Positions 18,410 through 28,407 of a DNA stretch of 64,000 nt are shown one piece after another. The position numbers were made by a program, and so were the translations under genes. A model generated the notes under the pieces. That model was not told where the DNA came from, searched no databases, and saw nothing but the letters and a program-made list of their open reading frames with translations. Location of the stretch: assembly GCF_900141935.1 (NCBI RefSeq), contig NZ_FQYX01000014.1:1-64000 (forward strand). Reading direction: 5' to 3'. Source of the DNA: Arenibacter nanhaiticus. GTDB taxonomy: Bacteria > Bacteroidota > Bacteroidia > Flavobacteriales > Flavobacteriaceae. Positions within the stretch are counted from its first letter, which is position 1. Each line of letters opens with the position of its first letter.

Positions 18410-20905
18410 ATGAATAGAGCTTTATTCGTCATATTTCTTGTTGTTGCCCAATTTTCGATGGCTCAGACTAAGGTAGGGGGTATTGTTACGGATGAGGCGG
18501 GTGAACCCGTGCCTTTTGCTAATATTTTATTAAAAAATTCGACCCAAGGAACCATTACCAACGATAATGGAAGGTTTTATATAGAATCTGATGATTCTTA
18601 TAACACTCTTGTAGTTTCCTTTATAGGCTATGAAACCCAAGAAATAGCCCTTGTTTCCAAAGTAACCCTTGATATAAAAGTGGTCTTGCCCGAGGCTAGT
18701 GAACAATTAAATGAGGTGGTACTTTATTCTGGTAAAACAAGCAAAAAAAATAATCCCGCAATAGATATCCTAAAAAAGATATGGGCCAAAAAACGTAGTA
18801 ATGGCACTCGTATGTTTAAACAATACGGGTATGATAAATACGAAAAAATAGAATTTGATCTAAATACAATAGATAGTGCTCTTATAAAAAGTAAGGTCTT
18901 TAAAGGGTTGGAATTTATATTTCAAGATCTGGATACTTCCAGGATTACCGGAAAAACGTATTTGCCTATATTTTTAAATGAAACTTTTTCCAAGGTTTAT
19001 GGAGATAATGAACTGGCTACGGAAAAGGAAGAAGTGCTCGGGAGTAAAAATTCGGGGTTCAATAATAATCAGGCCATAATAGCGTTTATAGAAGATTTGT
19101 ATTCCGATTACGATATCTATAATAACTACTTAAAATTTTTCGATAAAAGCTTTACCAGTCCCTTATCCAAAACAGGGGTAGATACTTATAATTATGTCTT
19201 ACGAGACAGCGCCTTTATTGGCGACAAATGGTGTTATAATATAGTGTATTACCCCCGTAGAAAGAACGAATTGACCTTTAAGGGCGATTTCTGGGTAAAT
19301 GACACTACCTATGCAGTTAAAAATATAAATTTGGCGGTAACTAAAAGTGCCAATATCAACTGGGTAAAGGAGATTTATATAGAACAGGAATTTGATGTTG
19401 TAAATGATTCTGTATTTCTGTTGACCCGAGATTATATGTTGTCCGACTTTAGTTTTAACAAAAAAGAAAATTCTAGAGGCGTCTACGGTAAGAGAACAAC
19501 CGTATATAATGACTATAAGTTTAACGAAGTAAGACCAAAAGAGTTTTATAAAACGAAATCGGACCCCTTTAATGTTAAGGTTTTAAATAGAGAGGACGAG
19601 TTTTGGGAGATGAATCGTTTGGAGTCGTTAAACAGCGATGAAAAGGGGATTTACAAACTTTTGGATACTTTAAAGACGGTGCCAAAATTTAAGACCTATT
19701 ATAATTTTGTCAGTATTTTGGGATCTGGTTTTGTAGAAATTGACAAATGGAATATAGATGTTGGTAGCGTTTACAGTGTATTTGGATATAACGAAGCCGA
19801 AGGGATCCGGGGTAGGCTAGGAGCTAGGACCTATTTTGGGCAAAATGATCCCTGGCGTCTAGAAGGGTATATCGCCTATGGATTTGGCGATGATAAGTTT
19901 AAATATGGGATTTCGGGAAAATGGTTGATCGATAAGGAGACAAGATTTATTATTTCCGGTGGGACCAGACGGGATATAGAACAGCTAGGAATAAGTCTAT
20001 CGGCTACCAATGATGTGTTGGGCAGGAGTGTGGCTTCTTCCTCTGTGTTTACCGTTGGATCTAATGATAGGCTAACCAACATTAATTTAAGTACCTTTAA
20101 TTTGGAAATGGAGCCTTGGAGGAACTTAAGGATTAACATAGGAGGATCTTTAAGAAGTCTTAGTTCGGCACTGCCAGATGCCTTTAGCTTAGATTATATC
20201 GATGCATCTTCTCCGACAGGGGTGTCTTCGGAAGTCACCCAATTTGATCTGAATACTACTTTAATATATACGCCAGGAAAAAGAACCATTGGCAATGGGG
20301 TAGAACGCAGAAGTATAAATGAAGATTACAGTACCTTGGTGTTGTCCTATACCAATGGGCTGAAACAGTTTTTTGACAGTGATTTCGATTATGAAAAAAT
20401 ACAGTTCAGTTATACCCAACCATGGCAAATTGGAGGCTATGGAAGGTTGTTAAGTACAGTAGAAACAGGGAAGACCTTTGGCGAGGTTCCCTTGGCATTG
20501 CTGAGTCCGGTGCCAGGAAACCAGACCTTGTTCTCTATGTACAATACTTTTTCGAATTTGGATTTTTATGAGTTTGTAACCGATACCTATGCCGCCGTTC
20601 ATTTGGAGCACAATTTTAATGGAAGGCTCCTTTCTAGGATTCCGGTTATTGGCAAATGGAACCTAAGAGAGATTGTTGGCCTAAGAGGTGTGTGGGGCGA
20701 TATTTCTGAGAAAAATATGCAACTAAGTGCGCCGACCGGAATGCAGCTGTTGGCACCGAACGATAAAGTTTATTGGGAGTATGCAGTAGGTGTGGGCAAT
20801 ATTTTTAAGTTCCTAAGGATCGATTTTAATTTTAGGGGCAATTACCTAGATCTACCAAATGCACGGCCTTTTGGCGTGACAGGATCCTTTGGGTTTTATT
20901 TTTAA
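18410..20905 (+). CDS. DUF5686 outer-membrane protein with carboxypeptidase-like domain
   Basis: An 831-residue secreted protein. A signal peptide (MNRALFVIFLVVAQFSMAQ) is followed by a carboxypeptidase-regulatory-like domain (VGGIVTDEAGEPVPFANILL, residues 22-105), then the DUF5686 region with a predicted outer-membrane beta-barrel to the C-terminus (ending TGSFGFYF). The plug-like first domain recalls TonB-dependent receptors, but no TonB box is obvious and the barrel is smaller. Function unknown. I take the ATG at 18410; upstream in-frame starts would bury the signal peptide. Confidence 0.85.
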   Translation: MNRALFVIFLVVAQFSMAQTKVGGIVTDEAGEPVPFANILLKNSTQGTITNDNGRFYIESDDSYNTLVVSFIGYETQEIALVSKVTLDIKVVLPEASEQLNEVVLYSGKTSKKNNPAIDILKKIWAKKRSNGTRMFKQYGYDKYEKIEFDLNTIDSALIKSKVFKGLEFIFQDLDTSRITGKTYLPIFLNETFSKVYGDNELATEKEEVLGSKNSGFNNNQAIIAFIEDLYSDYDIYNNYLKFFDKSFTSPLSKTGVDTYNYVLRDSAFIGDKWCYNIVYYPRRKNELTFKGDFWVNDTTYAVKNINLAVTKSANINWVKEIYIEQEFDVVNDSVFLLTRDYMLSDFSFNKKENSRGVYGKRTTVYNDYKFNEVRPKEFYKTKSDPFNVKVLNREDEFWEMNRLESLNSDEKGIYKLLDTLKTVPKFKTYYNFVSILGSGFVEIDKWNIDVGSVYSVFGYNEAEGIRGRLGARTYFGQNDPWRLEGYIAYGFGDDKFKYGISGKWLIDKETRFIISGGTRRDIEQLGISLSATNDVLGRSVASSSVFTVGSNDRLTNINLSTFNLEMEPWRNLRINIGGSLRSLSSALPDAFSLDYIDASSPTGVSSEVTQFDLNTTLIYTPGKRTIGNGVERRSINEDYSTLVLSYTNGLKQFFDSDFDYEKIQFSYTQPWQIGGYGRLLSTVETGKTFGEVPLALLSPVPGNQTLFSMYNTFSNLDFYEFVTDTYAAVHLEHNFNGRLLSRIPVIGKWNLREIVGLRGVWGDISEKNMQLSAPTGMQLLAPNDKVYWEYAVGVGNIFKFLRIDFNFRGNYLDLPNARPFGVTGSFGFYF

Positions 20906-20972
20906 GAAGTAGTGTAATAGTGTAGTAAATATTTGTAGCGTTAAGAATTATATAAAGAATAAACATAAGAAT

Positions 20973-21500
20973 ATGAGTAGTCAAGAAATAACGTCTTTTG
21001 ACGTTTTGATAGAAATTCCAAAAGGAAGCAGAAACAAGTATGAATATGATTTTGAGCTAAAAAGAATCCGTTATGACAGGATGATTTTTTCCTCTATGAT
21101 GTACCCTGCAGATTATGGGTTTGTACCAGAAACCTTAGCGTTGGACGGCGATCCATTAGACGTTTTGGTGTTGGTTACTGAACCTACTTTCCCTGGGTGT
21201 GTTATGGAAGTAAAGCCTATCGGTGTTTTTCATATGACCGATGAGAAGGGACCCGATGAAAAAGTGATTTGTGTACCTGTTTCCGATCCAGTTTGGAATA
21301 GGATCAATGACTTAACAGAATTAAATCCACACTTAATCAAAGAAATCGAACATTTCTTTAAGGTTTATAAGGATTTGGAAAAGAAAAAAGTTGACGTTGG
21401 TGGATGGGGAAATATTGATGAAGCCAAGGAAATAGTAGCAAAATGCATACAGAGATTTGAAGAAAGTGATGTGCCCACCAAGGACGTTACAATCAGATAA
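20973..21500 (+). CDS. ppa: Family I soluble inorganic pyrophosphatase
   Basis: A 175-residue Mg-dependent enzyme splitting pyrophosphate in the cytoplasm. The metal-binding signature DGDPLDVLVLV and the block YPADYGFVPETLA are present, as is ENPHLIKEIEHFFKVYKDLE-like sequence in the C-terminal half. A membrane pyrophosphatase follows 111 bases later, after a terminator, so the two are separately transcribed despite acting on the same substrate. Confidence 0.96.
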   Translation: MSSQEITSFDVLIEIPKGSRNKYEYDFELKRIRYDRMIFSSMMYPADYGFVPETLALDGDPLDVLVLVTEPTFPGCVMEVKPIGVFHMTDEKGPDEKVICVPVSDPVWNRINDLTELNPHLIKEIEHFFKVYKDLEKKKVDVGGWGNIDEAKEIVAKCIQRFEESDVPTKDVTIR

Positions 21501-21519
21501 GACATCGTAAATACAATAT

Positions 21520-21557
21520 AAAAAAAGCAATATCATCCCAATGGTATTGCTTTTTTT
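21520..21557 (+). terminator. Rho-independent terminator after ppa
   Basis: AAAAAAAGCAATA (21520-21532) and TATTGCTTTTTTT (21545-21557) form a 13-bp perfect stem with a T-rich tail. Confidence 0.9.
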
Positions 21558-21611
21558 ATTCTCGTATATTTTCTTACTTTTAAGCCTAACCAATATTAAA
21601 TAATCAAACCA

Positions 21612-24029
21612 ATGGATTCAATAATTATGTATGTGCCTATTATTATGGCATTAATAGGCTTGGCTTTTATGGCCGTAAAGCGGTCTTGGGTATTAAATCA
21701 AAATGCAGGCGATGGAAAAATGAAGGAGATTTCCGACTACATCTATGAAGGTGCCTTGGCCTTCTTAAAAGCAGAATATAAATTATTGACATTCTTCGTG
21801 ATTGCTGCTTCCATAGCTCTAGCGGCAGTGTCTTTTATTGTTCCTACTACTCATATCCTTATTGTGGTGGCCTTTGTTTTTGGCGCATTTTTCTCTGCCT
21901 TAGCGGGAAATATGGGAATGAAAATCGCGACTAAAACTAATGTAAGGACTACTCAGGCAGCACGCACAAGTTTGCCACAAGCCTTAAAAGTGTCCTTCGG
22001 CGGAGGAACTGTTATGGGATTGGGCGTAGCTGGTTTAGCGGTATTGGGGCTGACTTCTTTTTTTATTCTTTTATTTCAATATTTTATGAACGGTACATGG
22101 ACTTCTACAGAAGACATGACCATTGTTTTAGAAACATTGGCTGGTTTTTCTTTAGGGGCAGAATCTATTGCCCTTTTCGCTAGGGTAGGGGGTGGAATTT
22201 ATACGAAGGCTGCCGATGTGGGCGCAGACCTTGTAGGGAAAGTAGAAGCCGGTATCCCGGAGGACGATCCTCGTAACCCTGCTACTATTGCCGATAATGT
22301 TGGAGACAACGTTGGAGATGTAGCCGGGATGGGAGCCGATTTGTTCGGTTCTTATGTAGCGACTGTATTGGCCGCCATGGTATTGGGGAATTATGTGATT
22401 AAAGATATGGGGGGTGCCCTTGATGATAATTTTGGGGGAATAGGTCCTATTTTATTGCCTATGGCTATTGCTGGTTTTGGAATTCTATTTTCAATAATCG
22501 GAACCATGTTGGTGAAAATAAAAAGTAATGACGCCAAAGAAAAGCAAGTACAAGGCGCTTTAAATGTTGGGAATTGGGTGTCTATTGGGCTTACCCTTAT
22601 TTCTTGTTTTGTCTTGGTGAAATATTTATTGCCAGAAACCATGCAGATGGAATTCTTTGGGGAAGGATTAAAAGATATTTCTTCCATGAGGGTGTTTTAT
22701 GCTACCGTCATTGGTTTAACGGTGGGGGGTGTTATTTCTTCCATTACGGAGTATTATACTGGCTTGGGAACTAAACCTGTTTTGGCAATTGTTCAAAAAT
22801 CTAGTACCGGAGCAGGAACCAACGTGATCGCCGGTTTGGCAACAGGGATGATCTCCACTTTTCCAACGGTTTTAATTTTTGCTGCAGCTATTTGGTCCTC
22901 TTATGCCTTGGCAGGTTTTTATGGCGTGGCATTAGCAGCCTCGGCAATGATGGCTACTACAGCCATGCAACTTGCTATAGATGCCTTTGGTCCTATCGCT
23001 GATAATGCCGGGGGGATTGCCGAAATGAGTGAGCAAGATCCTATAGTGCGAGAGCGTACCGATATTTTAGACTCTGTTGGGAATACGACGGCAGCTACAG
23101 GAAAGGGCTTCGCAATTGCTTCGGCAGCCTTAACCTCTTTGGCTTTGTTTGCAGCCTATGTGACCTTTACCGGTATAGATGGTATAAACATCTTTAAAGC
23201 TCCTGTATTGGCCATGCTTTTTGTGGGAGGGATGGTCCCGGTGGTGTTCTCTGCCCTTGCTATGAATTCCGTGGGGAAAGCTGCGATGGATATGGTATAC
23301 GAAGTGCGGAGGCAGTTTAAAGAAATTCCGGGAATTATGGAAGGTACGGCAAAACCGGATTATGCCAAATGTGTGGATATTTCTACGAAAGCGGCCTTGC
23401 GCGAGATGATGTTGCCTGGGGTGTTGACCATTGGTTTTCCTATTGCCATTGTTTTGTTAGGGAAATTGGTCTACAATGAAGACAATCAGTTGATTGCCGA
23501 AATGCTGGGCGGATATATGGCCGGAGTGACCGTATCTGGGGTCTTATGGGCAATTTTTCAAAACAATGCCGGGGGAGCTTGGGACAATGCTAAAAAATCT
23601 TTTGAGGCAGGCGTCGAAATTAATGGGGAAATGACCTATAAAGGATCCGATGCACATAAGGCTGCTATAACTGGGGATACTGTGGGCGACCCCTTTAAGG
23701 ATACCTCGGGGCCTTCGATGAATATTTTGATAAAACTTACTTGTTTGATAGGCTTGGTGATAGCGCCTATTTTAGGTGGGCATGCCATTCCTCAGAAAGG
23801 GGACAAAAAAGAGGTTAAGGTAGAAATGAAAGTGCAGAACAGTGAAAAGGCCGAAGCAATAGTGACGTATACCATAGTGGTTGATGGTGTAAAAAAGTCT
23901 CATGAAAAGGTTTTTGAGGGTACCAAGGCCGAAGTAAAGGCGCAATTGGATGCCTTTGAGAAAAACACCTTGAATTCAGCAAACGAAAACCAGAAAATAG
24001 TAATCGAAAAAATAGATATTAACAAGTAA
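21612..24029 (+). CDS. hppA: K+-dependent membrane-bound ion-pumping pyrophosphatase
   Basis: An 805-residue, roughly 16-helix enzyme that couples pyrophosphate hydrolysis to proton (or sodium) export. The catalytic loop [22 protein letters not shown] and the following [23 protein letters not shown] are intact. Ala494 and Gly497 in [10 protein letters not shown] mark the K+-dependent class. The gate position that is Glu246 in the Thermotoga Na+ pump is Gly246 here (ADLFGSY), while a Glu is found at 184 in helix 5 ([10 protein letters not shown], usually GASS). A hydrophilic tail of about 65 residues (after GHAIPQKGD) extends beyond the last helix. Confidence 0.95.
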   Translation: MDSIIMYVPIIMALIGLAFMAVKRSWVLNQNAGDGKMKEISDYIYEGALAFLKAEYKLLTFFVIAASIALAAVSFIVPTTHILIVVAFVFGAFFSALAGNMGMKIATKTNVRTTQAARTSLPQALKVSFGGGTVMGLGVAGLAVLGLTSFFILLFQYFMNGTWTSTEDMTIVLETLAGFSLGAESIALFARVGGGIYTKAADVGADLVGKVEAGIPEDDPRNPATIADNVGDNVGDVAGMGADLFGSYVATVLAAMVLGNYVIKDMGGALDDNFGGIGPILLPMAIAGFGILFSIIGTMLVKIKSNDAKEKQVQGALNVGNWVSIGLTLISCFVLVKYLLPETMQMEFFGEGLKDISSMRVFYATVIGLTVGGVISSITEYYTGLGTKPVLAIVQKSSTGAGTNVIAGLATGMISTFPTVLIFAAAIWSSYALAGFYGVALAASAMMATTAMQLAIDAFGPIADNAGGIAEMSEQDPIVRERTDILDSVGNTTAATGKGFAIASAALTSLALFAAYVTFTGIDGINIFKAPVLAMLFVGGMVPVVFSALAMNSVGKAAMDMVYEVRRQFKEIPGIMEGTAKPDYAKCVDISTKAALREMMLPGVLTIGFPIAIVLLGKLVYNEDNQLIAEMLGGYMAGVTVSGVLWAIFQNNAGGAWDNAKKSFEAGVEINGEMTYKGSDAHKAAITGDTVGDPFKDTSGPSMNILIKLTCLIGLVIAPILGGHAIPQKGDKKEVKVEMKVQNSEKAEAIVTYTIVVDGVKKSHEKVFEGTKAEVKAQLDAFEKNTLNSANENQKIVIEKIDINK

Positions 24030-24101
24030 ATTTATTTTTAACCGGAATTAAACAGTTTGAGCAGGTATTGTTGCAGTTGCTGTTTTTTGGTATTATATTT
24101 A

Positions 24102-24135
24102 AAAACCTCGTTTTATTTAACGGGGTTTTATTTTT
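24102..24135 (+). terminator. Terminator after hppA
   Basis: AAAACCTCGTT (24102-24112) pairs with AACGGGGTTTT (24119-24129) with one wobble, followed by ATTTTT. Confidence 0.8.
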
Positions 24136-24136
24136 G
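24129..24136 (+). promoter_or_regulatory. Bacteroidota -7 promoter element overlapping the hppA terminator tail
   Basis: TATTTTTG matches TAnnTTTG, 20 bases before the next ATG. No clear TTG lies 19 bases upstream. Confidence 0.4.
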
Positions 24137-24155
24137 TATCGATTAGTTTTTTAGG

Positions 24156-25424
24156 ATGAATTATGAAGATTTAACCACATTGGGTATAGCCTTCGGTATT
24201 GGATTGTTGGTGGGAATGCAGCGACAAAAATCTAATAGCGAAATGGCAGGGGTGCGTACCTTTACCTTGATAGCGATATTAGGGGTGCTCGGTGGTTTCT
24301 TATCCCGTGACTACGATAATCCGTTTATATTGCCAGTTTTAGGACTGGGCATTACTGCTCTTTTGGTGGTTGCCAATATTATTAAGGTAAAGGCAATTTC
24401 CCGGGCCGACGTGGGGCAGACAACAGAAGTGGCAGCTTTATTGATGTTTGCAATTGGGGCCTATTTGGTGATGGGCGATAGGATATTGGGAACCATTATT
24501 GGCGGTGCAATGGCGGTACTTTTATATGTTAAAGAACGCTTGCATGCCCTTATCGATAATTTGAAAGAAAAGGATCTAGAAGCTATAATGACCTTTGCCG
24601 GGATTTCTTTGGTCATTTTACCGTTACTGCCCAATAGAAATTTTGGGCCCTACGAGGTTTTAAACCCCAGGAATATTTGGTTAATGGTTACCTTAATTGT
24701 AGGGTTGAGTGTATTGGGGTATTTTATTTACAAAATTGTCGGTAAAAAATTAGGGGTCATTTCCAATGGTATATTGGGTGGATTGATAAGCAGTACCGCG
24801 ACAACGGTCAGTTATGCCCAAAGAACCTCCAATGCTGTTGCTATAAGTAAGCTGTCGGCCTTTGTAATCACCACGGCATCGACCATAGCCTTGGCAAGAG
24901 TGATGGTTGAGGTAGGGGTGGTGATTCCCGAAAGGTTAGCAGAAGTGTTGTTGCCGTTATTGGTTCAATTTTTCGTAATGGCCTTTATTTGTGTTGGATT
25001 GTTTTATAGGATTCAAAAGGACGAGTCGGACGATGAAATGCCAGAACCCGATAATCCCGCCCAATTGAAAAGTGCCTTGATTTTTGGCTTGCTTTACGGG
25101 GTAATTTTATTGGCCGTGGCTTTTACAAAAGCAGAATTTGGCAATGACGCCCTGTATTTGGTAGCTATACTCAGCGGTCTTACAGATGTAGATGCCATTA
25201 CCCTTTCTTTGTCCCAAATAATAAAGAACAACACTTTAAATCCGACTACTGGATGGAAGTTGATACTGTTAGCTTCCTTGTCCAATTTAGTTTTTAAGGG
25301 TGTTTTAGTGGCTGTTTTAGGACCTAAAGAGCTCACGAAATGGGTGGCATTGTCCTTTGGGATAGCTGTAATATTAGGTGTATGTATAATTGGCTTTTGG
25401 CCAGAATCCTGGAATTTTAAATAG
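24156..25424 (+). CDS. MgtC/SapB-like, DUF4010 membrane protein
   Basis: A 422-residue membrane protein with about 12 helices. The N-terminal 140 residues match the MgtC/SapB fold (LGIAFGIGLLVGMQRQKS, AGVRTFTLIAILGVLGG); the rest is the DUF4010 region (GGLISSTATTVSYAQR, LSGLTDVDAITLSLSQI). Function of this two-part family is not established; MgtC itself modulates ATP synthase or Mg homeostasis, which should not be assumed here. The next gene begins at the base directly after its stop. Confidence 0.85.
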   Translation: MNYEDLTTLGIAFGIGLLVGMQRQKSNSEMAGVRTFTLIAILGVLGGFLSRDYDNPFILPVLGLGITALLVVANIIKVKAISRADVGQTTEVAALLMFAIGAYLVMGDRILGTIIGGAMAVLLYVKERLHALIDNLKEKDLEAIMTFAGISLVILPLLPNRNFGPYEVLNPRNIWLMVTLIVGLSVLGYFIYKIVGKKLGVISNGILGGLISSTATTVSYAQRTSNAVAISKLSAFVITTASTIALARVMVEVGVVIPERLAEVLLPLLVQFFVMAFICVGLFYRIQKDESDDEMPEPDNPAQLKSALIFGLLYGVILLAVAFTKAEFGNDALYLVAILSGLTDVDAITLSLSQIIKNNTLNPTTGWKLILLASLSNLVFKGVLVAVLGPKELTKWVALSFGIAVILGVCIIGFWPESWNFK

Positions 25425-26432
25425 ATGTGGTTTTTAAAAAAGGCAGATCCCTTACAGTTAATCGGTTTTCAGACCTATGGTACAGATACTCATCTCTATA
25501 TTAAAGGAAGGGCCTTGGAGGATGAAAATATAGACTTGTCGGAAAAAAGTGTTTTGGGATTGCTGGTGAATACATGGAAACGTTTTGAGACCGATGTAGT
25601 TGGGAATAGTAAATTAATTCTTAAGCTTCCTGACGGGAAGGAACACAGCTTTAAAACGAATCGGGAAGGGTATTTTTATTTATATCTCACTGGTTCTAAT
25701 TTGCGGGCGATGTGCAATAAAGAAGGGTGGCTTTCTTATGAGCTCTCCTTTGCCGATACCACAGTAAAAAGAAAAATAATTCAGGAAAATCGTTTTCCCG
25801 GAGAAATGTTGATACCTGCGGTCGAAGCCGATTTTGGGATTATCAGTGATATTGACGATACAATCTTGCACACCGGAGTGGTTTCTCTATTAAAATGGCG
25901 GGTAATTTATAATACCTTTTTAAAAACTCCAGAAAATAGGATACCTCTTAAAGGGGCTTCGGATTTTTACCATTTGTTGCATAGGGGATGCGGGGGCAAT
26001 AATGCAAATCCTATTTTCTATGTCAGTAACAGTCCTTGGAACTTATATCGTTATTTGGAGTTTTTTTTAAAGAACAATAATTTTCCACGGGGGCCTATAT
26101 TGCTGCGAAGTTTCAGGGCTTTGTTTAAAAAAGCTGCCTCCTGGGAGCTTTCTCATAAATATCATGAAATTCAAAATATATTAAAAACATTCCCTCAGCT
26201 ATCTATTATACTGATAGGGGATGCAGGGGAGAGCGATGCTGATATTTACCGGGAAATAGCCCGTAAATACCCCAAGAGAATATTGGCGATTTACCTGCAT
26301 AGTGTAAAGCATAGGAAAAAAATGGATCGTATAAGAAATCTGTACAAAGACTTTAAGGCCTGCCCTGTCTTACTTGTAGAGAACAGCGATCAGGCCATTG
26401 AACATGCCAGAAAAAATGGCTTTATAAAATGA
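25425..26432 (+). CDS. App1-like phosphatidate phosphatase (DUF2183)
   Basis: A 335-residue protein whose catalytic half begins with FGIISDIDDTILHTGV, the DxDxT motif of HAD-type phosphatidate phosphatases such as yeast App1 (Asp142 and Asp144). Later blocks FYVSNSPWNLYRYLEFFL and IILIGDAGESDADIYREIA are also family hallmarks. The N-terminal 125 residues form a beta-rich domain. No signal peptide, so it is probably cytoplasmic. It starts directly after the DUF4010 stop, implying co-translation. Confidence 0.88.
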   Translation: MWFLKKADPLQLIGFQTYGTDTHLYIKGRALEDENIDLSEKSVLGLLVNTWKRFETDVVGNSKLILKLPDGKEHSFKTNREGYFYLYLTGSNLRAMCNKEGWLSYELSFADTTVKRKIIQENRFPGEMLIPAVEADFGIISDIDDTILHTGVVSLLKWRVIYNTFLKTPENRIPLKGASDFYHLLHRGCGGNNANPIFYVSNSPWNLYRYLEFFLKNNNFPRGPILLRSFRALFKKAASWELSHKYHEIQNILKTFPQLSIILIGDAGESDADIYREIARKYPKRILAIYLHSVKHRKKMDRIRNLYKDFKACPVLLVENSDQAIEHARKNGFIK

Positions 26433-26438
26433 TAAAAT

Positions 26439-27053
26439 TTAAAATAAACCGTTTATTTCTGCATCAATTTTATTGATCACCAATCCCAGGTCTTCCGGGG
26501 AATCAACGAAATTAAGTTTGTCGACATCAATCACCAATAGGTTCCCTTTGTTATAGCTCTGTATCCAGGCCTCATACCGTTCATTTAGCCTGCTTAAGTA
26601 GTCTATAGAAATAGAATTCTCGTAATCTCGGCCTCTCTTATGTATTTGGTCTACAAGATTAGGGATGGAGCTTCTTAGGTAAATCAACAAATCAGGAGGC
26701 TGTACCAGTGATTCCATCAGTTCAAAAAGACCCGAATAATTTTCAAAATCTCTATTGGTCATTAATCCCATGGCGTGTAAATTGGGAGCAAAAATATGGG
26801 CATCCTCATAAATGGTCCTATCCTGGATGACGTTTTTACCGCTTTTCCTTATCTGTAATATTTGCTTGTACCGACTGTTTAAAAAATAAATCTGAAGGTT
26901 AAAACTCCATCTTTCCATCTGATTGTAAAAATCATCCAAATATGGGTTGTCTACAACATCTTCGAAATGAGCCTCCCATTGGTAGTGCTTGGCCAGTAAT
27001 GCGGTTAGTGTTGTCTTTCCGGCCCCGATATTTCCAGCTACTGCAATATGCAT
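26439..27053 (-). CDS. Deoxynucleoside kinase
   Basis: A 204-residue P-loop kinase of the deoxyadenosine/deoxyguanosine kinase family. Walker A is GNIGAGKTT at residues 7-15; QDRTIYEDAHIFA is the DRS-like motif with the catalytic Glu; LIYLRSSIPNLVDQIHKRGRDYE forms the lid with conserved arginines. It would phosphorylate salvaged deoxynucleosides. I start at the ATG at 27053, since the upstream in-frame extension adds a hydrophobic stretch absent from the family. It converges on the App1-like gene with only 6 bases between. Confidence 0.93.
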   Translation of the reverse strand: MHIAVAGNIGAGKTTLTALLAKHYQWEAHFEDVVDNPYLDDFYNQMERWSFNLQIYFLNSRYKQILQIRKSGKNVIQDRTIYEDAHIFAPNLHAMGLMTNRDFENYSGLFELMESLVQPPDLLIYLRSSIPNLVDQIHKRGRDYENSISIDYLSRLNERYEAWIQSYNKGNLLVIDVDKLNFVDSPEDLGLVINKIDAEINGLF

Positions 27054-27251
27054 AGATAATATAATTATAATTAATGTCCATACCCTACTGATAGGGTGGT
27101 ACAATATACAAGATATCATTGATTAAGTTAAAATCTTTATCGCTTTATCGGACAAAAAATAGCGAGCAAATAGAAAACCAGTATTTTTAGGCTGTAGGTT
27201 TAAACCATATGTTCGTATGACAGTCATAGTATTAATATAAAATGTAAAAAT

Positions 27252-28082
27252 ATGATTCGGTTTCTTTTTTTAGTAGTAGCCTTAATGTTAAGTCCCATAA
27301 GGAGTTATTCCCAAGATTTTCAGGGAGAAGTGACTTATTTTAGTAGAACGGCAGTCGATTTGGATCTAAGTGATCGTGAAATGCCAGAAGAACGCAAAAA
27401 GCAAATCATGCAACGTGTCAAAGAAGCCAATGAGCGCTCCTATGTGTTGACCTTCGATAGGAATGCGTCCATTTATAAAGAAGAAACTACAAATAGGCCT
27501 GGAAACACACGGGGTAGAACGAGGCTTGGGATACGGGGCAATTCCGGTGGGGATTATTATAAAAATATTCTTGCCGAAAATTATACGCAGCAAAAAGATC
27601 TTATGGGGAAGGCTTTTATTGTTGAAGACACCTTGGAGAAGTTGGATTGGAAACTTGTCAACGAAACTAAAAAAATAGGTAATTATACCGTTTCTAAAGC
27701 AATAGCAACAAAAATAGTGAAGCGTCCTAATAGAAGATTTTTTAGACGTGGTAGTGACAATGAAGCCGAAACCGAACAGTCGCTATTTACAGAAAAAGAA
27801 ATAGAAGTAGAGGCCTGGTATACCTTGGAAATTCCTATAAACCAAGGGCCGGGTGAATATTGGGGGCTTCCAGGACTTATTTTGGAAATTAATGATGATA
27901 CTACAAATCTTCAATGCATTAAATTAGTCCTAAATCCGAAAGAAAAAAAGGAAATCGTTGCGCCAGACAAAGGAAAAAAAATGAGCAAGGATCAATACGA
28001 GAAGATCTATCAAAAGAAAATGGAGGAAATGAGGCAAAATTTTCGTGGCCGTAATGGCAATGGTGGTGGGAGAAGGCTTTAG
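27252..28082 (+). CDS. GLPGLI family protein
   Basis: A 276-residue secreted protein with a signal peptide (to about SYSQ, residue 23) and the family motif EYWGLPGLILEIND, which names the GLPGLI family of Bacteroidota. Residues upstream (EVEAWYTLEIPINQGPG) are also typical. The C-terminus is Arg/Gly-rich (NFRGRNGNGGGRRL). Function unknown. It stands alone between a divergent kinase and the metK leader. Confidence 0.9.
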   Translation: MIRFLFLVVALMLSPIRSYSQDFQGEVTYFSRTAVDLDLSDREMPEERKKQIMQRVKEANERSYVLTFDRNASIYKEETTNRPGNTRGRTRLGIRGNSGGDYYKNILAENYTQQKDLMGKAFIVEDTLEKLDWKLVNETKKIGNYTVSKAIATKIVKRPNRRFFRRGSDNEAETEQSLFTEKEIEVEAWYTLEIPINQGPGEYWGLPGLILEINDDTTNLQCIKLVLNPKEKKEIVAPDKGKKMSKDQYEKIYQKKMEEMRQNFRGRNGNGGGRRL

Positions 28083-28366
28083 TGTAAAATATTGAGGCTT
28101 AAAAAGCCTTGTAATTACGAAGTGTAACCCTTTTTAAGGATTGATGAAAGTGCTAAGTGTATTTTTTTTAAAACCTTAGGTGTTTTGCCGTCTGTCTAAT
28201 GAAAACTTTGAAAGGTTTTCAGGATGGATTATTGGAAAAGTAGGTTGTAAAAACATAGTGCTTAGAAAAGAGAGGCAGGATGTAATTAGAAAGGCCATGC
28301 TTGTAAAGGATTGATTCAATAGTCGTGGGTATTTTTTAGGAGAATAAAAATAGTTGTTAAACCTTT
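28083..28366. other. Non-coding region between GLPGLI gene and metK promoter
   Basis: About 280 bases with no convincing gene. A short stem AGGCTT/AAGCCT (28095-28109) without a T run is the only structure I see; it may be a weak end signal for the GLPGLI transcript. Confidence 0.5.
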
Positions 28367-28396
28367 TTTGAAAGCTCAAGATTTCTTGTACTTTTG
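28367..28396 (+). promoter_or_regulatory. metK promoter
   Basis: TTTG (28367-28370), 18 bases, then TACTTTTG (28389-28396): one of the best matches in the window to the Bacteroidota TTTG-N18/19-TAnnTTTG promoter. Transcription would begin near 28403, immediately before the riboswitch. Confidence 0.75.
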
Positions 28397-28407
28397 TCTG
28401 CGAATTT

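Noticed and set aside
28176-28379. A 67-codon minus-strand frame before metK
   Set aside because: No recognisable domain, no ribosome binding site, and it overlaps the metK promoter.
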